Shown piece by piece: positions 49,110 through 57,806 of a stretch of DNA of 64,000 nucleotides. Location of the stretch: positions 2,604,001 through 2,668,000 of the forward strand of contig NZ_QEES01000002.1 in the NCBI RefSeq assembly GCF_003115775.1, in the 5' to 3' direction. Below the pieces are notes generated by a model. The model was not told the origin of the DNA. It worked only from the letters and a program-made list of their open reading frames with translations, and made no database searches. Positions within the stretch are counted from its first letter, which is position 1, and each line of letters opens with the position of its first letter. The position numbers and the translations under genes were made by a program. Source of the DNA: Cellulomonas sp. WB94 (lineage in GTDB: Bacteria; Actinomycetota; Actinomycetes; Actinomycetales; Cellulomonadaceae).

Positions 49110-51011
49110 ATGACCGACTCGCCGACGCGTCGCGAGCGGCGGGCCGGTGCACCGCACCTGCTCGACGACCCGCACCACGACGGTTCCGAGCTGTACGTAC
49201 CGCAGGCCACGCCCGCGCTCGGTGACGTGGTGCCCGTGCGGTTCAGGGTGCCCGCCACCGGGAGCGAGCGTGCGCTGTGGGTCCGGACCGTGCGCGACGG
49301 CGAGCCACGGTTCGTGCCGGCGCGCCTGGACCGCACGGATGCCCACGAGCGCTGGTACGTCGCGGACGTCCCCGTGCACAACCCGGTGACGGGCTACCGC
49401 GCGCTGCTCGACGAGCCCGGTGGCTACCGCTGGCTCAACGCGAGCGGCGTCCACGCCCGCGACGTCCCCGATGCGCACGACTTCCGCCTGACCGTGCACG
49501 GCTCCGCTCCCGCCTGGCTCGACCGTGCGGTCGTCTACCAGGTGTTCCCGGACCGGTTCGCGCGCGCGGGCTCGGGTCCGCAGGCGCACGAGGGGCCGCC
49601 CGCGGGTCCGCTGCCGGACTGGGCCCTGCCGGCGCGCTGGGACGACGAGCCGATCGGATCGGGGCCGGGCACGTCCCAGCAGTACTTCGGCGGGCACCTC
49701 GCGGGCGTCGAGCAGCACCTCGACCACCTCGAGCGGCTCGGCGTCGACGTCCTGTACCTGACCCCGGTCTTCCCGGGGCGCTCCAACCACCGGTACGACG
49801 CGAGCACGTTCGACCACGTCGACCCGCTGCTCGGCGGTGACGGCGCGCTCGCGTCGCTGAGCGCTGCGGTGCACGCGCGCGGCATGCACCTCATCGGCGA
49901 CCTCACGACGAACCACACGGGCGCCGGCCACGAGTGGTTCGCCCGCGCCCAGGCCGACGCCGCGAGCGAGGAGGCGTCGTACTACTACTGGACCGACGCC
50001 GCTCCGGGCTACGTCGGCTGGCTCGAGCACGCGTCGCTGCCGAAGCTCAACTATGCGGCCGGCTCGCTCGCGCAGCGGATGATCGAGGGACCGGAGTCGG
50101 TCATCGGGCGGTGGCTCGGCGCGCCGACGTCCCTCGACGGCTGGCGCATCGACGTGGCGAACATGACGGGCCGGTACGCGTCGGACGACTTCACGCGCGA
50201 GGTCGCCCGCACGATCCGGCGCACGATGTCCCAGGTCAACCCGGACGCCGTGCTCGTCAGCGAGCACTTCCACGACGCGGGCGCGGACCTCGCGGGCGAC
50301 GGCTGGCACGCGAACATGAACTACTCGGGCTTCACCCGGCCGGTGTGGACCTGGCTCGTGCCGCCGGGCTCCGACCTGGGGTTCCTGGGGATGCCCGTGC
50401 CGGTCCCGCGCCGCGACGGTGCCTCGATGGTCGCGACGATGCGGGACTTCGACTCGGCCGTGCCGTGGGCGGTCACCGCGCGCCAGTGGAACATGCTGGG
50501 GTCGCACGACACCGCGCGGCTGCGGACCGTCGTCGGCTCCCGCGAGGCGGTCGAGGTCGCGGCCGGCCTGCTGTTCACCTACCCCGGCACGCCGGCGATG
50601 TTCGCGGGGGACGAGGGCGGTCTCACGGGGGTCACGGGCGAGCACGCCCGCGTCCCCATGCCGTGGTCTGCCATGTCGAGCCCCGACGACCCGCGGTGGG
50701 ACGCCCGGACGTTCGAGGTGTACCGCGCGCTCATCGCGGTGCGCCGAGGCAGCAGGGCGCTGCGGGAGGGCGGCATGCGCTGGGCGGTCGTGGCGCCCGA
50801 CGCCGTGGCCTACCTGCGCGAGACTCCCGACGAACGCGTGCTCGTCCTCGTGGCACGCACGTCGTGGGCGGGCGCCCAGCTCCCGGCGCACCTGCTCGGC
50901 CCGGGCTGCGAGCCGGAGAACCTCTACGGCGGCGCCGACCTCCCGGTCCGCGGCGACGCGCTGCAGCTGCCGGGCGACGGTCCCGGGGTCCAGGTCTGGC
51001 GGCTCGCCTGA
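49110..51011 (+). CDS. Cytoplasmic GH13 enzyme (neopullulanase/cyclomaltodextrinase-like)
   Basis: The 633-aa protein has no signal peptide. An N-terminal beta domain (residues ~25-135, family CBM34-like) precedes the barrel: AVVYQVFPDRFA, LYLTPVFPGRSNHRYDASTFD, GDLTTNHTG, nucleophile in DGWRIDVANM, acid Glu in VLVSEHFHD and third carboxylate in LGSHDTARLR. The architecture fits neopullulanase/maltogenic amylase enzymes that process imported dextrins. It lies 33 bases after malG on the same strand and is probably the last gene of the malEFG transcript. Exact specificity cannot be told from sequence alone. Confidence 0.9.
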   Translation: MTDSPTRRERRAGAPHLLDDPHHDGSELYVPQATPALGDVVPVRFRVPATGSERALWVRTVRDGEPRFVPARLDRTDAHERWYVADVPVHNPVTGYRALLDEPGGYRWLNASGVHARDVPDAHDFRLTVHGSAPAWLDRAVVYQVFPDRFARAGSGPQAHEGPPAGPLPDWALPARWDDEPIGSGPGTSQQYFGGHLAGVEQHLDHLERLGVDVLYLTPVFPGRSNHRYDASTFDHVDPLLGGDGALASLSAAVHARGMHLIGDLTTNHTGAGHEWFARAQADAASEEASYYYWTDAAPGYVGWLEHASLPKLNYAAGSLAQRMIEGPESVIGRWLGAPTSLDGWRIDVANMTGRYASDDFTREVARTIRRTMSQVNPDAVLVSEHFHDAGADLAGDGWHANMNYSGFTRPVWTWLVPPGSDLGFLGMPVPVPRRDGASMVATMRDFDSAVPWAVTARQWNMLGSHDTARLRTVVGSREAVEVAAGLLFTYPGTPAMFAGDEGGLTGVTGEHARVPMPWSAMSSPDDPRWDARTFEVYRALIAVRRGSRALREGGMRWAVVAPDAVAYLRETPDERVLVLVARTSWAGAQLPAHLLGPGCEPENLYGGADLPVRGDALQLPGDGPGVQVWRLA

Positions 51012-51034
51012 GCTCGGCGAACTAGGGTGTGCGC

Positions 51035-52308
51035 GTGACCGTGGAGACCTGGAGCGACGGCTACGCCGAGCTCGACCGGGCACGGTGGGTCATCGAGGCG
51101 CCCAAGTCGCGTGCCCGCAGCCCGTTCGAACGGGACCGCGCGCGGCTCGTGCACTCCTCGGCGCTCCGGCGGCTCGGAGCCAAGACCCAGGTGCTCGGCC
51201 CGTCGTCGGACGACTTCGTGCGCACCCGCCTCACGCACTCGCTCGAGGTCGCGCAGGTCGGCCGGGAGATCGGCAAGGCCCTCGGCTGCGACCCGGACGT
51301 CGTCGACACGGCCTGTCTCGCGCACGACCTGGGTCACCCGCCGTTCGGCCACAACGGTGAGCGTGCTCTCGCCTCCCTCGCCAAGGGCATCGGCGGCTTC
51401 GAGGGCAACGCGCAGACCCTGCGGCTGCTCACGCGGCTCGAGCCCAAGGTCGTCGCCCCCGACGGTCGCGCGGTCGGCCTCAACCTGACGCGCGCGAGCC
51501 TCGACGCGTCGGTCAAGTACCCGTGGTTCGCGGGGAGGGCCCGCTGAGCCCGAGCGGGCTGCCCACGCACAAGTTCGGCGTCTACGCCGACGACGCGCCC
51601 GTGTTCGCCTGGCTCCGCGACGGCGCTCCCGCCGGACACAAGTGCCTCGAGGCGCAGGTCATGGACCTGGCGGACGACATCTCGTACTCCGTCCACGACG
51701 TCGAGGACGCGGTCGTCGGTGGGCGCCTCGACCTGCGGGTCCTGACGGTCGACGACGAGCGTGCGCGAGTGCTCGCGGCGGTCGAGTCCTGGTACGGCGA
51801 CCTCGTCTCGGGTCCGGAGCTGGAGGCCGCCATGGACAGGCTCAACGCGGCCGACCTGTGGGCACAGGGGTTCGACGGCTCGCGCGGCGCGCTCGCGATG
51901 CTCAAGGACGCCACCAGCCAGCTCATCGGACGGTTCGCGGGGGATGCGCACGCCGCGACACGCGCCCGGTACGGGCCTGGCCCGTTGACCCGGTACGCCG
52001 CCGACCTCGTCGTCCCGCCCGAGACCCAGGCCGAGATCCTCGTCCTCAAGGGCCTCGCGGTCGCGTACGTCATGGCGCCGCGCGAGCTCGAGCCGCTGTA
52101 CCACCGCCAGCGCGAGATCCTCGTGGACCTCGTGCGGGTCATGAGCGAGCGCGCCCCGCTCGCGCTCGAACCACCGTTCGCCGCGGACTGGGTCCTCGCC
52201 GACGACGACGCGGCCCGCCTGCGCGTCGTCATCGACCAGGTCGCGTCCCTCACCGACGTGTCGGCGGCCGAGATGCACGCTCGCCTCGTCCACCCGCCGA
52301 GGCGCTGA
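51035..52308 (+). pseudogene. dgt: dGTP triphosphohydrolase (Dgt), split by a -1 frameshift
   Basis: Dgt hydrolyses dGTP to deoxyguanosine and triphosphate. The first part (to TGA51547) has [41 protein letters not shown] and the HD motif [16 protein letters not shown]. The second part continues from [23 protein letters not shown] through MDLADDISYSVHDVEDAV to 52308. Adding one G to the G4 run at 51532-51535 fuses them into a normal-length ~424-aa enzyme. GTG51035 is chosen because TAGGGT ends 6 bases before it. A sequencing error is more likely than true loss, because both halves are perfectly conserved in pattern. It is directly upstream of dnaG, as in M. tuberculosis. Confidence 0.9.
51532..51535 (+). 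other. Frameshift site in dgt: G4 run where G5 would keep frame
   Basis: Upstream frame reads SVKYPWFAG and then AR-stop. The other frame reads [18 protein letters not shown] from the same point. One extra G joins them as [12 protein letters not shown]. Confidence 0.9.
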
Positions 52309-52381
52309 CCAGGCGGTCCGGCAGGTGAGGCCCCGGAGCTCGGCGCCCGGGGGAGGGCCAGCCGCGGCCTAGACTCAGGCC

Positions 52382-54358
52382 GTGGCAGGACGGATCCGGC
52401 GGGAAGACGTGCAGGCGGTCCGTGAACGTGCCCACATCGAGGACGTCGTCGGCGAGCACGTGACCCTGAAGTCCGCGGGCGTCGGCTCGATGAAGGGCCT
52501 GTGCCCGTTCCACGACGAGCACTCACCGTCGTTCCACGTGCGCCCGCAGGTCGGCCTGTGGCACTGCTTCGGGTGCGGCGAGGGCGGCGACGTCATCTCG
52601 TTCGTCCAGAAGATCGACGGCCTGCCGTTCTCTGACGCCGTCGAGTACCTCGCGGGCCGCGTCGGCCTCCAGCTGCGGTACGAGGAGGGCGGCGCCCCCC
52701 GCCCGGGCGACGAGCCGGGCCGCCGCCAGCGGCTGCTCGAGGCGCACCGCGCCGCGGCCACCTTCTTCGGCGAGCAGCTCGCGACCCCGGGTGGCGCGAC
52801 CGCGCGCGCGTTCCTCGCCGAGCGCGGCTTCGACCGCGGTGCGGCCGAGCAGTTCGGCGTCGGGTACGCGCCCCAGGGCTGGGACTCGCTCCTGCGGCAC
52901 CTGCGCGGGCGCGGCTTCACCGAGGCCGAGCTCGTCGCGACGGGGCTGCTGAGCCAGAAGTCCGGCGGAGGCGTGTACGACAGGTTCCGGGGGCGGCTCG
53001 TCTGGCCGATCCGCGAGGTCACGGGCGACACCGTGGGCTTCGGCGCGCGCAAGCTGTTCGAGGAGGACCAGGGCCCCAAGTACCTGAACACCCCTGAGAC
53101 GGCCCTCTACAAGAAGTCCCAGGTCCTGTACGGCATCGACCTGGCCAAGCGCGAGATCGCCCGCGCCAAGCAGGTCGTGGTCGTCGAGGGCTACACCGAC
53201 GTCATGGCGATGCACCTGTCCGGGGTGGGCACGGCGGTCGCGACGTGCGGCACCGCGTTCGGCCCGGACCATGCGCGCATCGTGCGCCGGCTCGTCGGCG
53301 ACGCCGGCTCGAGCGGCGGGGTCCAGCTCGCGTCCGGCGCCTCGGTCGGCGGCGAGATCATCTTCACGTTCGACGGCGACGCGGCCGGCCAGAAGGCCGC
53401 GCTCCGGGCGTTCGGCGAGGACCAGTCGTTCTCGGCCCAGACGTTCGTCGCGGTCGAGCGCAGCGGCATGGACCCGTGCGAGCTGCGGCAGGCCCAGGGG
53501 CCCGACGCGGTCCGGGCGCTCGTGGCCGGCCGCACGCCACTGTTCGAGTTCGTCATCCGCTCGACCCTCGCGGCGTACGACCTGGCGACTGCCGAGGGCC
53601 GCGTCGGCGCGCTGCGGGCTGCCGCGCCGGTCGTGGCCGGGATCAGGGACACCGCGCTGCGCCCCGAGTACACGCGGCTCCTCGCGGGCTGGCTCGGCAT
53701 GGACCAGGCGTCCGTGCGGAGCGCGGTCTCGGGTGCGGGTCGCACCGCTGGAGCGCGCCGGCCCGACGACGCCGGCGCCGCGCGTCGGGGCGACTCAGGT
53801 CCGGGGGACGCCCGACGCCCCGGCCAGGGTGCGTCCGCACCGGTCGACCGCATGCCGCTGCCCGACGTGCGCGACCCGGTCGCCCGCACCGAGCGGACCG
53901 CGCTCGAGGTCGTCCTGCAGCTGCCCGCGCTCGTCCCCGCCGAGTTCGACGACCTCGGGGACGACGCGTTCAGCGCGCCCGCCTACCGTGCCGTGCACGA
54001 GGCGATCCGCGCCGCGGGCGGACTCCAGGGTGCGCGTGAGGAGCTGGCCGCGGCCGGCGACCGGGGGAGTGCTGCCTGGGTCGCCCGCGTGCACGAGGAG
54101 GCCGCGAGCCCCGTCGCCGGGCTCGTCACCGAGCTGGCCGTCGCGCCGCTCCCGGAGGACCGCGCCGAGGTGCTCCCCGACTACGTGCGGGGCGTCGTCC
54201 TCGCGATCCTCGAGATCGGGTTCACGCGGCGCATCGCCGACCTGCGCGGTCGGCTCCAGCGCATGGACGGCGTCGCCGACCCGGGCGCCTACCAGGCGCT
54301 GTTCACCGAGCTGATCGCGCTCGAGAACCGTCGTCGGACGCTGCGCGACAGCGCCTGA
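52382..54358 (+). CDS. dnaG: DNA primase DnaG
   Basis: DnaG makes RNA primers for replication. The 658-aa protein has a CHC2 zinc finger (Cys41, His44, Cys62, Cys65), a catalytic core with DRFRGRLVWPIR, a toprim domain with VVVVEGYTDVMAMH and FTFDGDAAGQKA, and a C-terminal helicase-binding region. An Ala/Arg/Gly/Pro-rich linker (~450-490) precedes the C-terminal domain. GTG52382 sits 6 bases after TAGACT (leaderless signature). It follows dgt by 73 bases and is convergent with the transglutaminase-like gene. Confidence 0.96.
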   Translation: MAGRIRREDVQAVRERAHIEDVVGEHVTLKSAGVGSMKGLCPFHDEHSPSFHVRPQVGLWHCFGCGEGGDVISFVQKIDGLPFSDAVEYLAGRVGLQLRYEEGGAPRPGDEPGRRQRLLEAHRAAATFFGEQLATPGGATARAFLAERGFDRGAAEQFGVGYAPQGWDSLLRHLRGRGFTEAELVATGLLSQKSGGGVYDRFRGRLVWPIREVTGDTVGFGARKLFEEDQGPKYLNTPETALYKKSQVLYGIDLAKREIARAKQVVVVEGYTDVMAMHLSGVGTAVATCGTAFGPDHARIVRRLVGDAGSSGGVQLASGASVGGEIIFTFDGDAAGQKAALRAFGEDQSFSAQTFVAVERSGMDPCELRQAQGPDAVRALVAGRTPLFEFVIRSTLAAYDLATAEGRVGALRAAAPVVAGIRDTALRPEYTRLLAGWLGMDQASVRSAVSGAGRTAGARRPDDAGAARRGDSGPGDARRPGQGASAPVDRMPLPDVRDPVARTERTALEVVLQLPALVPAEFDDLGDDAFSAPAYRAVHEAIRAAGGLQGAREELAAAGDRGSAAWVARVHEEAASPVAGLVTELAVAPLPEDRAEVLPDYVRGVVLAILEIGFTRRIADLRGRLQRMDGVADPGAYQALFTELIALENRRRTLRDSA

Positions 54359-54424
54359 CAGACCCCGCGGACTGCGACCGACCCCGGCGACACCGCCTGA
54401 GGTGCCGTGCGGCAGCGCGCGAGC

Positions 54425-55237
54425 TCAGCGCAGGACGGCGAGCCCCGTGGCGGCGTCGACGGCGAGGTCACCGGGCGAGGTGGAGTGCTGCACGGTCGCG
54501 GTCACCGTCATCGACCGCAGCGTGAGATACCCGTGGTAGTTCGACAGGAACGCGGTGTCCGTGGCGTCCCGACCGGTCGCGATGCGCAGCATCGACCCCA
54601 GGGGCGCGAGCGCGGTCGCGTCGACCAGGTGCCAGGCGCCGTCGACGTAGGCCTCGACGACGGCATGGAAGTCCATGGGACTCAGGCCGGGTGCGTAGAC
54701 CGACACGAACCGTGCGGGCATGTCCTTGGCGCGCAGCAGGGCGACGACGAGGTGCGCGAAGTCACGACACACGCCGCGGCGCTTGAGGAGCGTGTCCGAC
54801 GCGGCGTCGGTCGGCAGGCTCGACCCGGGCGCGTAGCGCAGGTGGTCGGCCACCCACCCGACGACCGCGGTGACCAGAGCGGCTTCCTCGAGCCCCGCGA
54901 ACTGCTGGCGCGAGAAGGCGAGCAGCTTGTCGGAGTCCGCGTACCTGCTCGGCCGGCGGTACTCGATGAGGTCCGCGTCCTCCACCGGTGGGAGCGCAGC
55001 GGTCCCGGTCACCTGTGCGTGGTAGTCGACGACCACACGGCCCGCAGGAGCGTGCACGCGGTGGATCCGCGCACCGTGGTGGGTCTTGATCTCCAGGGGC
55101 TCCAGGAGGGCGTCCTGATGCGTCACCGTCAGGTGCTCGAACCGGTCGTACGCGCCGTCGGCGACGGCGATCGCCAGGTACAGCTCGGTCGACGAGGTGA
55201 CGTCGAACGAGAGGTGGGAGGAGACGGTGCGGAGCAC
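54425..55237 (-). CDS. Transglutaminase-like cysteine protease family protein
   Basis: This 270-aa soluble protein has an N-terminal beta-rich domain (residues ~1-110) and a transglutaminase core. Unlike the membrane protein at 22539, its triad is complete: Cys in RRGVCRDFAHLVVALLRAKDMPARFVSVY, His in DFHAVVEAYVDG and Asp in WHLVDATALAP. Homologues are annotated as transglutaminase or cysteine-peptidase-like; the substrate is unknown. The GTG start is preceded by GGAAAGGAC. It is on the same strand as the two-component genes but 152 bases away, so it is likely a separate unit. Confidence 0.88.
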   Translation of the reverse strand: MLRTVSSHLSFDVTSSTELYLAIAVADGAYDRFEHLTVTHQDALLEPLEIKTHHGARIHRVHAPAGRVVVDYHAQVTGTAALPPVEDADLIEYRRPSRYADSDKLLAFSRQQFAGLEEAALVTAVVGWVADHLRYAPGSSLPTDAASDTLLKRRGVCRDFAHLVVALLRAKDMPARFVSVYAPGLSPMDFHAVVEAYVDGAWHLVDATALAPLGSMLRIATGRDATDTAFLSNYHGYLTLRSMTVTATVQHSTSPGDLAVDAATGLAVLR

Positions 55238-55389
55238 GGACGTCGGTGTCCTTTCCGGGGTCGCGAGCAGGAGCCGAGCTGAAGGAGGAGGGGGCCGTGC
55301 GGTGGTGCAGCAGGTGAAGTGTGAGGCTCAGCGGACGTTTGCGCCAGTACGGGTCGCCGAGCCGCGACGTCGCCTCGACGGGGCGCATC

Positions 55390-56520
55390 TCAGAGGGAGG
55401 AACCGGCCGCCGGGAGCAGGATCTCGAAGCGGCTGCCAAGGCCGCGGCCGGGGCTGCTGGCGGTGATCGTTCCGCCGTGGGCCTCGACGAGGGCCTTGGT
55501 GATCGCGAGCCCGACGCCCGACCCACCGTGGTCGCGGTCGCGGGCGGTGTCGACCCGGTAGAAGCGTTCGAAGAGATGGGGAAGGTGCTGGGGTTCGATG
55601 CCTTCCCCGGTGTCTTCGACGCCGATCTGCACCGCCCCGGGGTGGGCGGTGCGGGCGGTCACGGTCACGACCCCTCCGGGGGGCGTGTGCCGCAGCGCGT
55701 TGTCCAGGAGGTTGCTGAGCACCTGCCCCAGGCGGTCACGGTCGACGGCGAGCGGTGCCACGCGGGGGTCGACACGGGTGGTGAGCTCCACGCCGCGGGC
55801 CGCGAACCGGTCTGCGGCGGACAGGGTGGCCGCTGCGACGATCTCCTGGGGCGCGACGAGCACGTGCTGGAGCACGAGCTCGCCGCTCTCGGCCTGAGTG
55901 ACCGCTGCGAGATCGCGGGCGAGCAGGGTCAGCCGGGAGGCCTGTGCGCGCAGGACCGCGACGGTCGCGGGAGTCAGGGACTCGACACCGTCCTCGAGGC
56001 CTTCGAGGTAGGCCGTGAGGGTCGCCACCGGGGTGCGCAGCTCGTGGGCGACGTCGGCCAGCAGCCGCTGCCGGAGCGCCTCGGACTCATGCAGCCGCGC
56101 CGACATGGCATTGAACGCATCGGCGAGCTCGTCGAACTCGACCCCCAGGTGGGGGTTGGTGACGTGGGCGTCGAACCGTCCGCCCGCCACCTGCGCGGCG
56201 GCGCTGGACAAGGCCGCCAGGGACCTGCCGATGCGCCGGGTCAGGAACAGGCTGACGGCGAGCGCGGCCAGGACCGCCGCGGCCAGGGCCACGGTCAGGG
56301 ACAGGGCGCTGGCCGACCGGAACGCCTCCTCGGCGTGCAGCACCGCGACCGGGTCGTGGCTCGCACCGGCCTGGAGCATGTGGCTGTGGAACGTCGCAGG
56401 TCCGATCGCCCCGGCAACCAGCCAGGCGGTGACGCCGGCGGTGACCACCACGAGCGCGATGGCCGCCAAGAGCCGGGAGGCCAGCCCGGACCGGCCTCGC
56501 CGCGGGTCCGGGGCGACCAT
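55390..56520 (-). CDS. Sensor histidine kinase (EnvZ/BaeS-like)
   Basis: The 376-aa kinase has TM1 (~16-38), a short external loop (~39-72), TM2 (~73-95), a HAMP domain, HisKA with phospho-acceptor His159 in LLADVAHELRTPVATL, and HATPase boxes: N (LSNLLDNALRHTP), G1 (VEDTGEGI), F (LFERFYRVD), G2 (GGSGVGLAITKALVEAHGG). The external loop contains scattered His and Met (FHSHMLQAGASHD, VLHAEE), which could bind metal. Its start overlaps the response regulator stop by 1 base. A role in controlling the adjacent redox/metal island is inferred from shared DNA repeats. Confidence 0.92.
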   Translation of the reverse strand: MVAPDPRRGRSGLASRLLAAIALVVVTAGVTAWLVAGAIGPATFHSHMLQAGASHDPVAVLHAEEAFRSASALSLTVALAAAVLAALAVSLFLTRRIGRSLAALSSAAAQVAGGRFDAHVTNPHLGVEFDELADAFNAMSARLHESEALRQRLLADVAHELRTPVATLTAYLEGLEDGVESLTPATVAVLRAQASRLTLLARDLAAVTQAESGELVLQHVLVAPQEIVAAATLSAADRFAARGVELTTRVDPRVAPLAVDRDRLGQVLSNLLDNALRHTPPGGVVTVTARTAHPGAVQIGVEDTGEGIEPQHLPHLFERFYRVDTARDRDHGGSGVGLAITKALVEAHGGTITASSPGRGLGSRFEILLPAAGSSL

Positions 56521-57269
56521 CAGCCCTGACCCATGCGGTAACCCACCCCGCGCACCGTCCGGACGAAGCGCTGCTCTTCGGCGGTGTCACCGAGCTTGCG
56601 CCGGACGTGCAGGACGTGGACGTCGACGAGGTGCTCGTCGCCGACCCAGTTGTCGCCCCAGACGGCCTCGATGAGCGCGTGCCGACTGAAGGCGGCGTGC
56701 GGTCGGGCCGCCAGCGCCGCGAGGACGTCGAACTCGGCGCGGGTCAGTGCGGCGAGCATCCCGTCGACGTGCACCTCGCGGGCGACCGTGTCGATCGACA
56801 GCGATCCGAACACCAGCGGCGGTGCGGGGGCTGCGGTCGCGTGGGCCGTCACGGTGCTCGCGGCGGACCGTCGCGGCCGACGCAGCATCACACCGACCCG
56901 CGCCGTCAGCTCCCGCGGGCTGAACGGCTTGGTCACGTAGTCGTCGGCGCCCACCGCAAGACCGATGAGGGTGTCGACCTCCTCCGCGCGCGCCGTGAGC
57001 ATCACCACGTAGCAGTCGGAGAAGGTCCGCAGCTCGCGGCAGACCTCGACGCCGTCCATGCCCGGCAGGCCGAGGTCCAGGACGACGACGTCCGGGTCGA
57101 CCGACCTGGCCAGCGCCAGGGCATCGAGACCGTCGAACGCCACGTGCACCTCGAACCCGTCGCGTTCCAGGTAGCCGGCCACCAACCGGGCCAGCGGCTC
57201 CTCGTCGTCGACGACGAGAGCGCGATGGGCAGCGGGTCTCGCGGCAGGCGTCGGCGTCACGGAACTCAT
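56520..57269 (-). CDS. OmpR/PhoB-family response regulator
   Basis: The 249-aa regulator has a receiver domain (LVVDDEEPLARL, phospho-acceptor Asp65 in VVLDLGLPGMDG, MLTARAEEVD, DDYVTKPFSPREL) and a winged-helix output domain (LTRAEFDVLAALAARPHAAFSRHALIEAVWG, LVDVHVLHVRRKLGD, VRTVRGVGYRM). It is the first gene of the two-gene operon with the kinase. Its upstream region holds a 32-bp palindrome and 11-bp-spaced CTTCA repeats, matching how this family binds direct repeats, so autoregulation is likely. Confidence 0.94.
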   Translation of the reverse strand: MSSVTPTPAARPAAHRALVVDDEEPLARLVAGYLERDGFEVHVAFDGLDALALARSVDPDVVVLDLGLPGMDGVEVCRELRTFSDCYVVMLTARAEEVDTLIGLAVGADDYVTKPFSPRELTARVGVMLRRPRRSAASTVTAHATAAPAPPLVFGSLSIDTVAREVHVDGMLAALTRAEFDVLAALAARPHAAFSRHALIEAVWGDNWVGDEHLVDVHVLHVRRKLGDTAEEQRFVRTVRGVGYRMGQG

Positions 57270-57292
57270 TGTGCCGTCCTGCGTCTGCCCGC

Positions 57293-57324
57293 CCGGTCGC
57301 CTCGCGGCGCCGCGAGGCGACCGG
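57293..57324. repeat. Perfect 32-bp palindrome upstream of the response regulator
   Basis: CCGGTCGCCTCGCGGC is followed at once by its exact reverse complement. The centre lies about 40 bases before the response-regulator start, probably within its 5' leader. As RNA it would fold into a very stable hairpin; as DNA it could be a dimer operator or cruciform. Confidence 0.9.
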
Positions 57325-57331
57325 CGACGTT

Positions 57332-57349
57332 CTTCAGCGAGTCTTCATC
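57332..57349. promoter_or_regulatory. Candidate response-regulator site 1 (11-bp direct repeat)
   Basis: CTTCA at 57332 and CTTCATCA at 57343 are spaced 11 bp start to start, the usual spacing for OmpR-family half-sites. The site lies about 63 bases upstream of the response regulator gene. Confidence 0.6.
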
Positions 57350-57421
57350 ATTCGTGCGTCAGGTATTGATGGCGGGGCCGGACCGTGGTGAGAGGTACCG
57401 CTGGCGGCCCGACGAGGAGTC

Positions 57422-57451
57422 TTCATCGGATCTTGATCGAACGTCGATCGG
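57422..57451. promoter_or_regulatory. Candidate response-regulator site 2 (three 11-bp-spaced repeats)
   Basis: CTTCATCG (57422), CTTGATCG (57433) and GTCGATCG (57444) recur every 11 bp, about 60 bases before the glutaredoxin-like gene. Same motif and spacing as the sites at 57332 and 63756. Confidence 0.7.
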
Positions 57452-57512
57452 TTGAGCAGGGGTGCGGGTCGAAGGTGAGGTGTCCGACCGACGCGCGCAG
57501 GAGGCCCTCGTG

Positions 57513-57803
57513 GTGGTTCAGCTCGACACGGCACCGATCCCGGTGACCGTGGTCCACGCCGAGGCGTGCCACTTCTGCGACGAGGCCGAGCGTGAGCTCG
57601 CCGGGCTGGCCGGGCAGTTCCCGCTCGCGGTCCGGGTGATCCCGCTCGACTCGGCCGAGGGTCGCAGCCTGGTGGATCTCCACCGGCCCGCCATGAACCC
57701 CCTGGTGCTGGTCGACGGGGCGTACTTCAGCGCGGGTCGCCTGCCGCGCAAGAAGCTCACGCGCCTGCTCGCCGCTCGCGCGTCCGCGCCCGTGGGGCGC
57801 TGA
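57513..57803 (+). CDS. Glutaredoxin/thioredoxin-like small redox protein
   Basis: A 96-aa cytosolic thioredoxin-fold protein with VTVVHAEACHFCDEAERELAGL. The redox motif Cys19-His-Phe-Cys22 is at the usual place after the first strand, and the cis-Pro appears in PAMNPLVLVDG. The frame is open to 57462, but AGGAGG at 57499-57504 favours GTG57513 (or GTG57510). It is the first gene of the rightward redox island, 3 bases before the CcdA-like gene, and probably passes electrons to or from it. Cys-x-x-Cys is of the disulfide-exchange kind; the substrate is unknown. Confidence 0.85.
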   Translation: MVQLDTAPIPVTVVHAEACHFCDEAERELAGLAGQFPLAVRVIPLDSAEGRSLVDLHRPAMNPLVLVDGAYFSAGRLPRKKLTRLLAARASAPVGR

Positions 57804-57806
57804 GTC

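Noticed and set aside
48510-51083. 857-codon minus-strand frame opposite malG and the GH13 gene
   Set aside because: Pure shadow of two well-supported genes.
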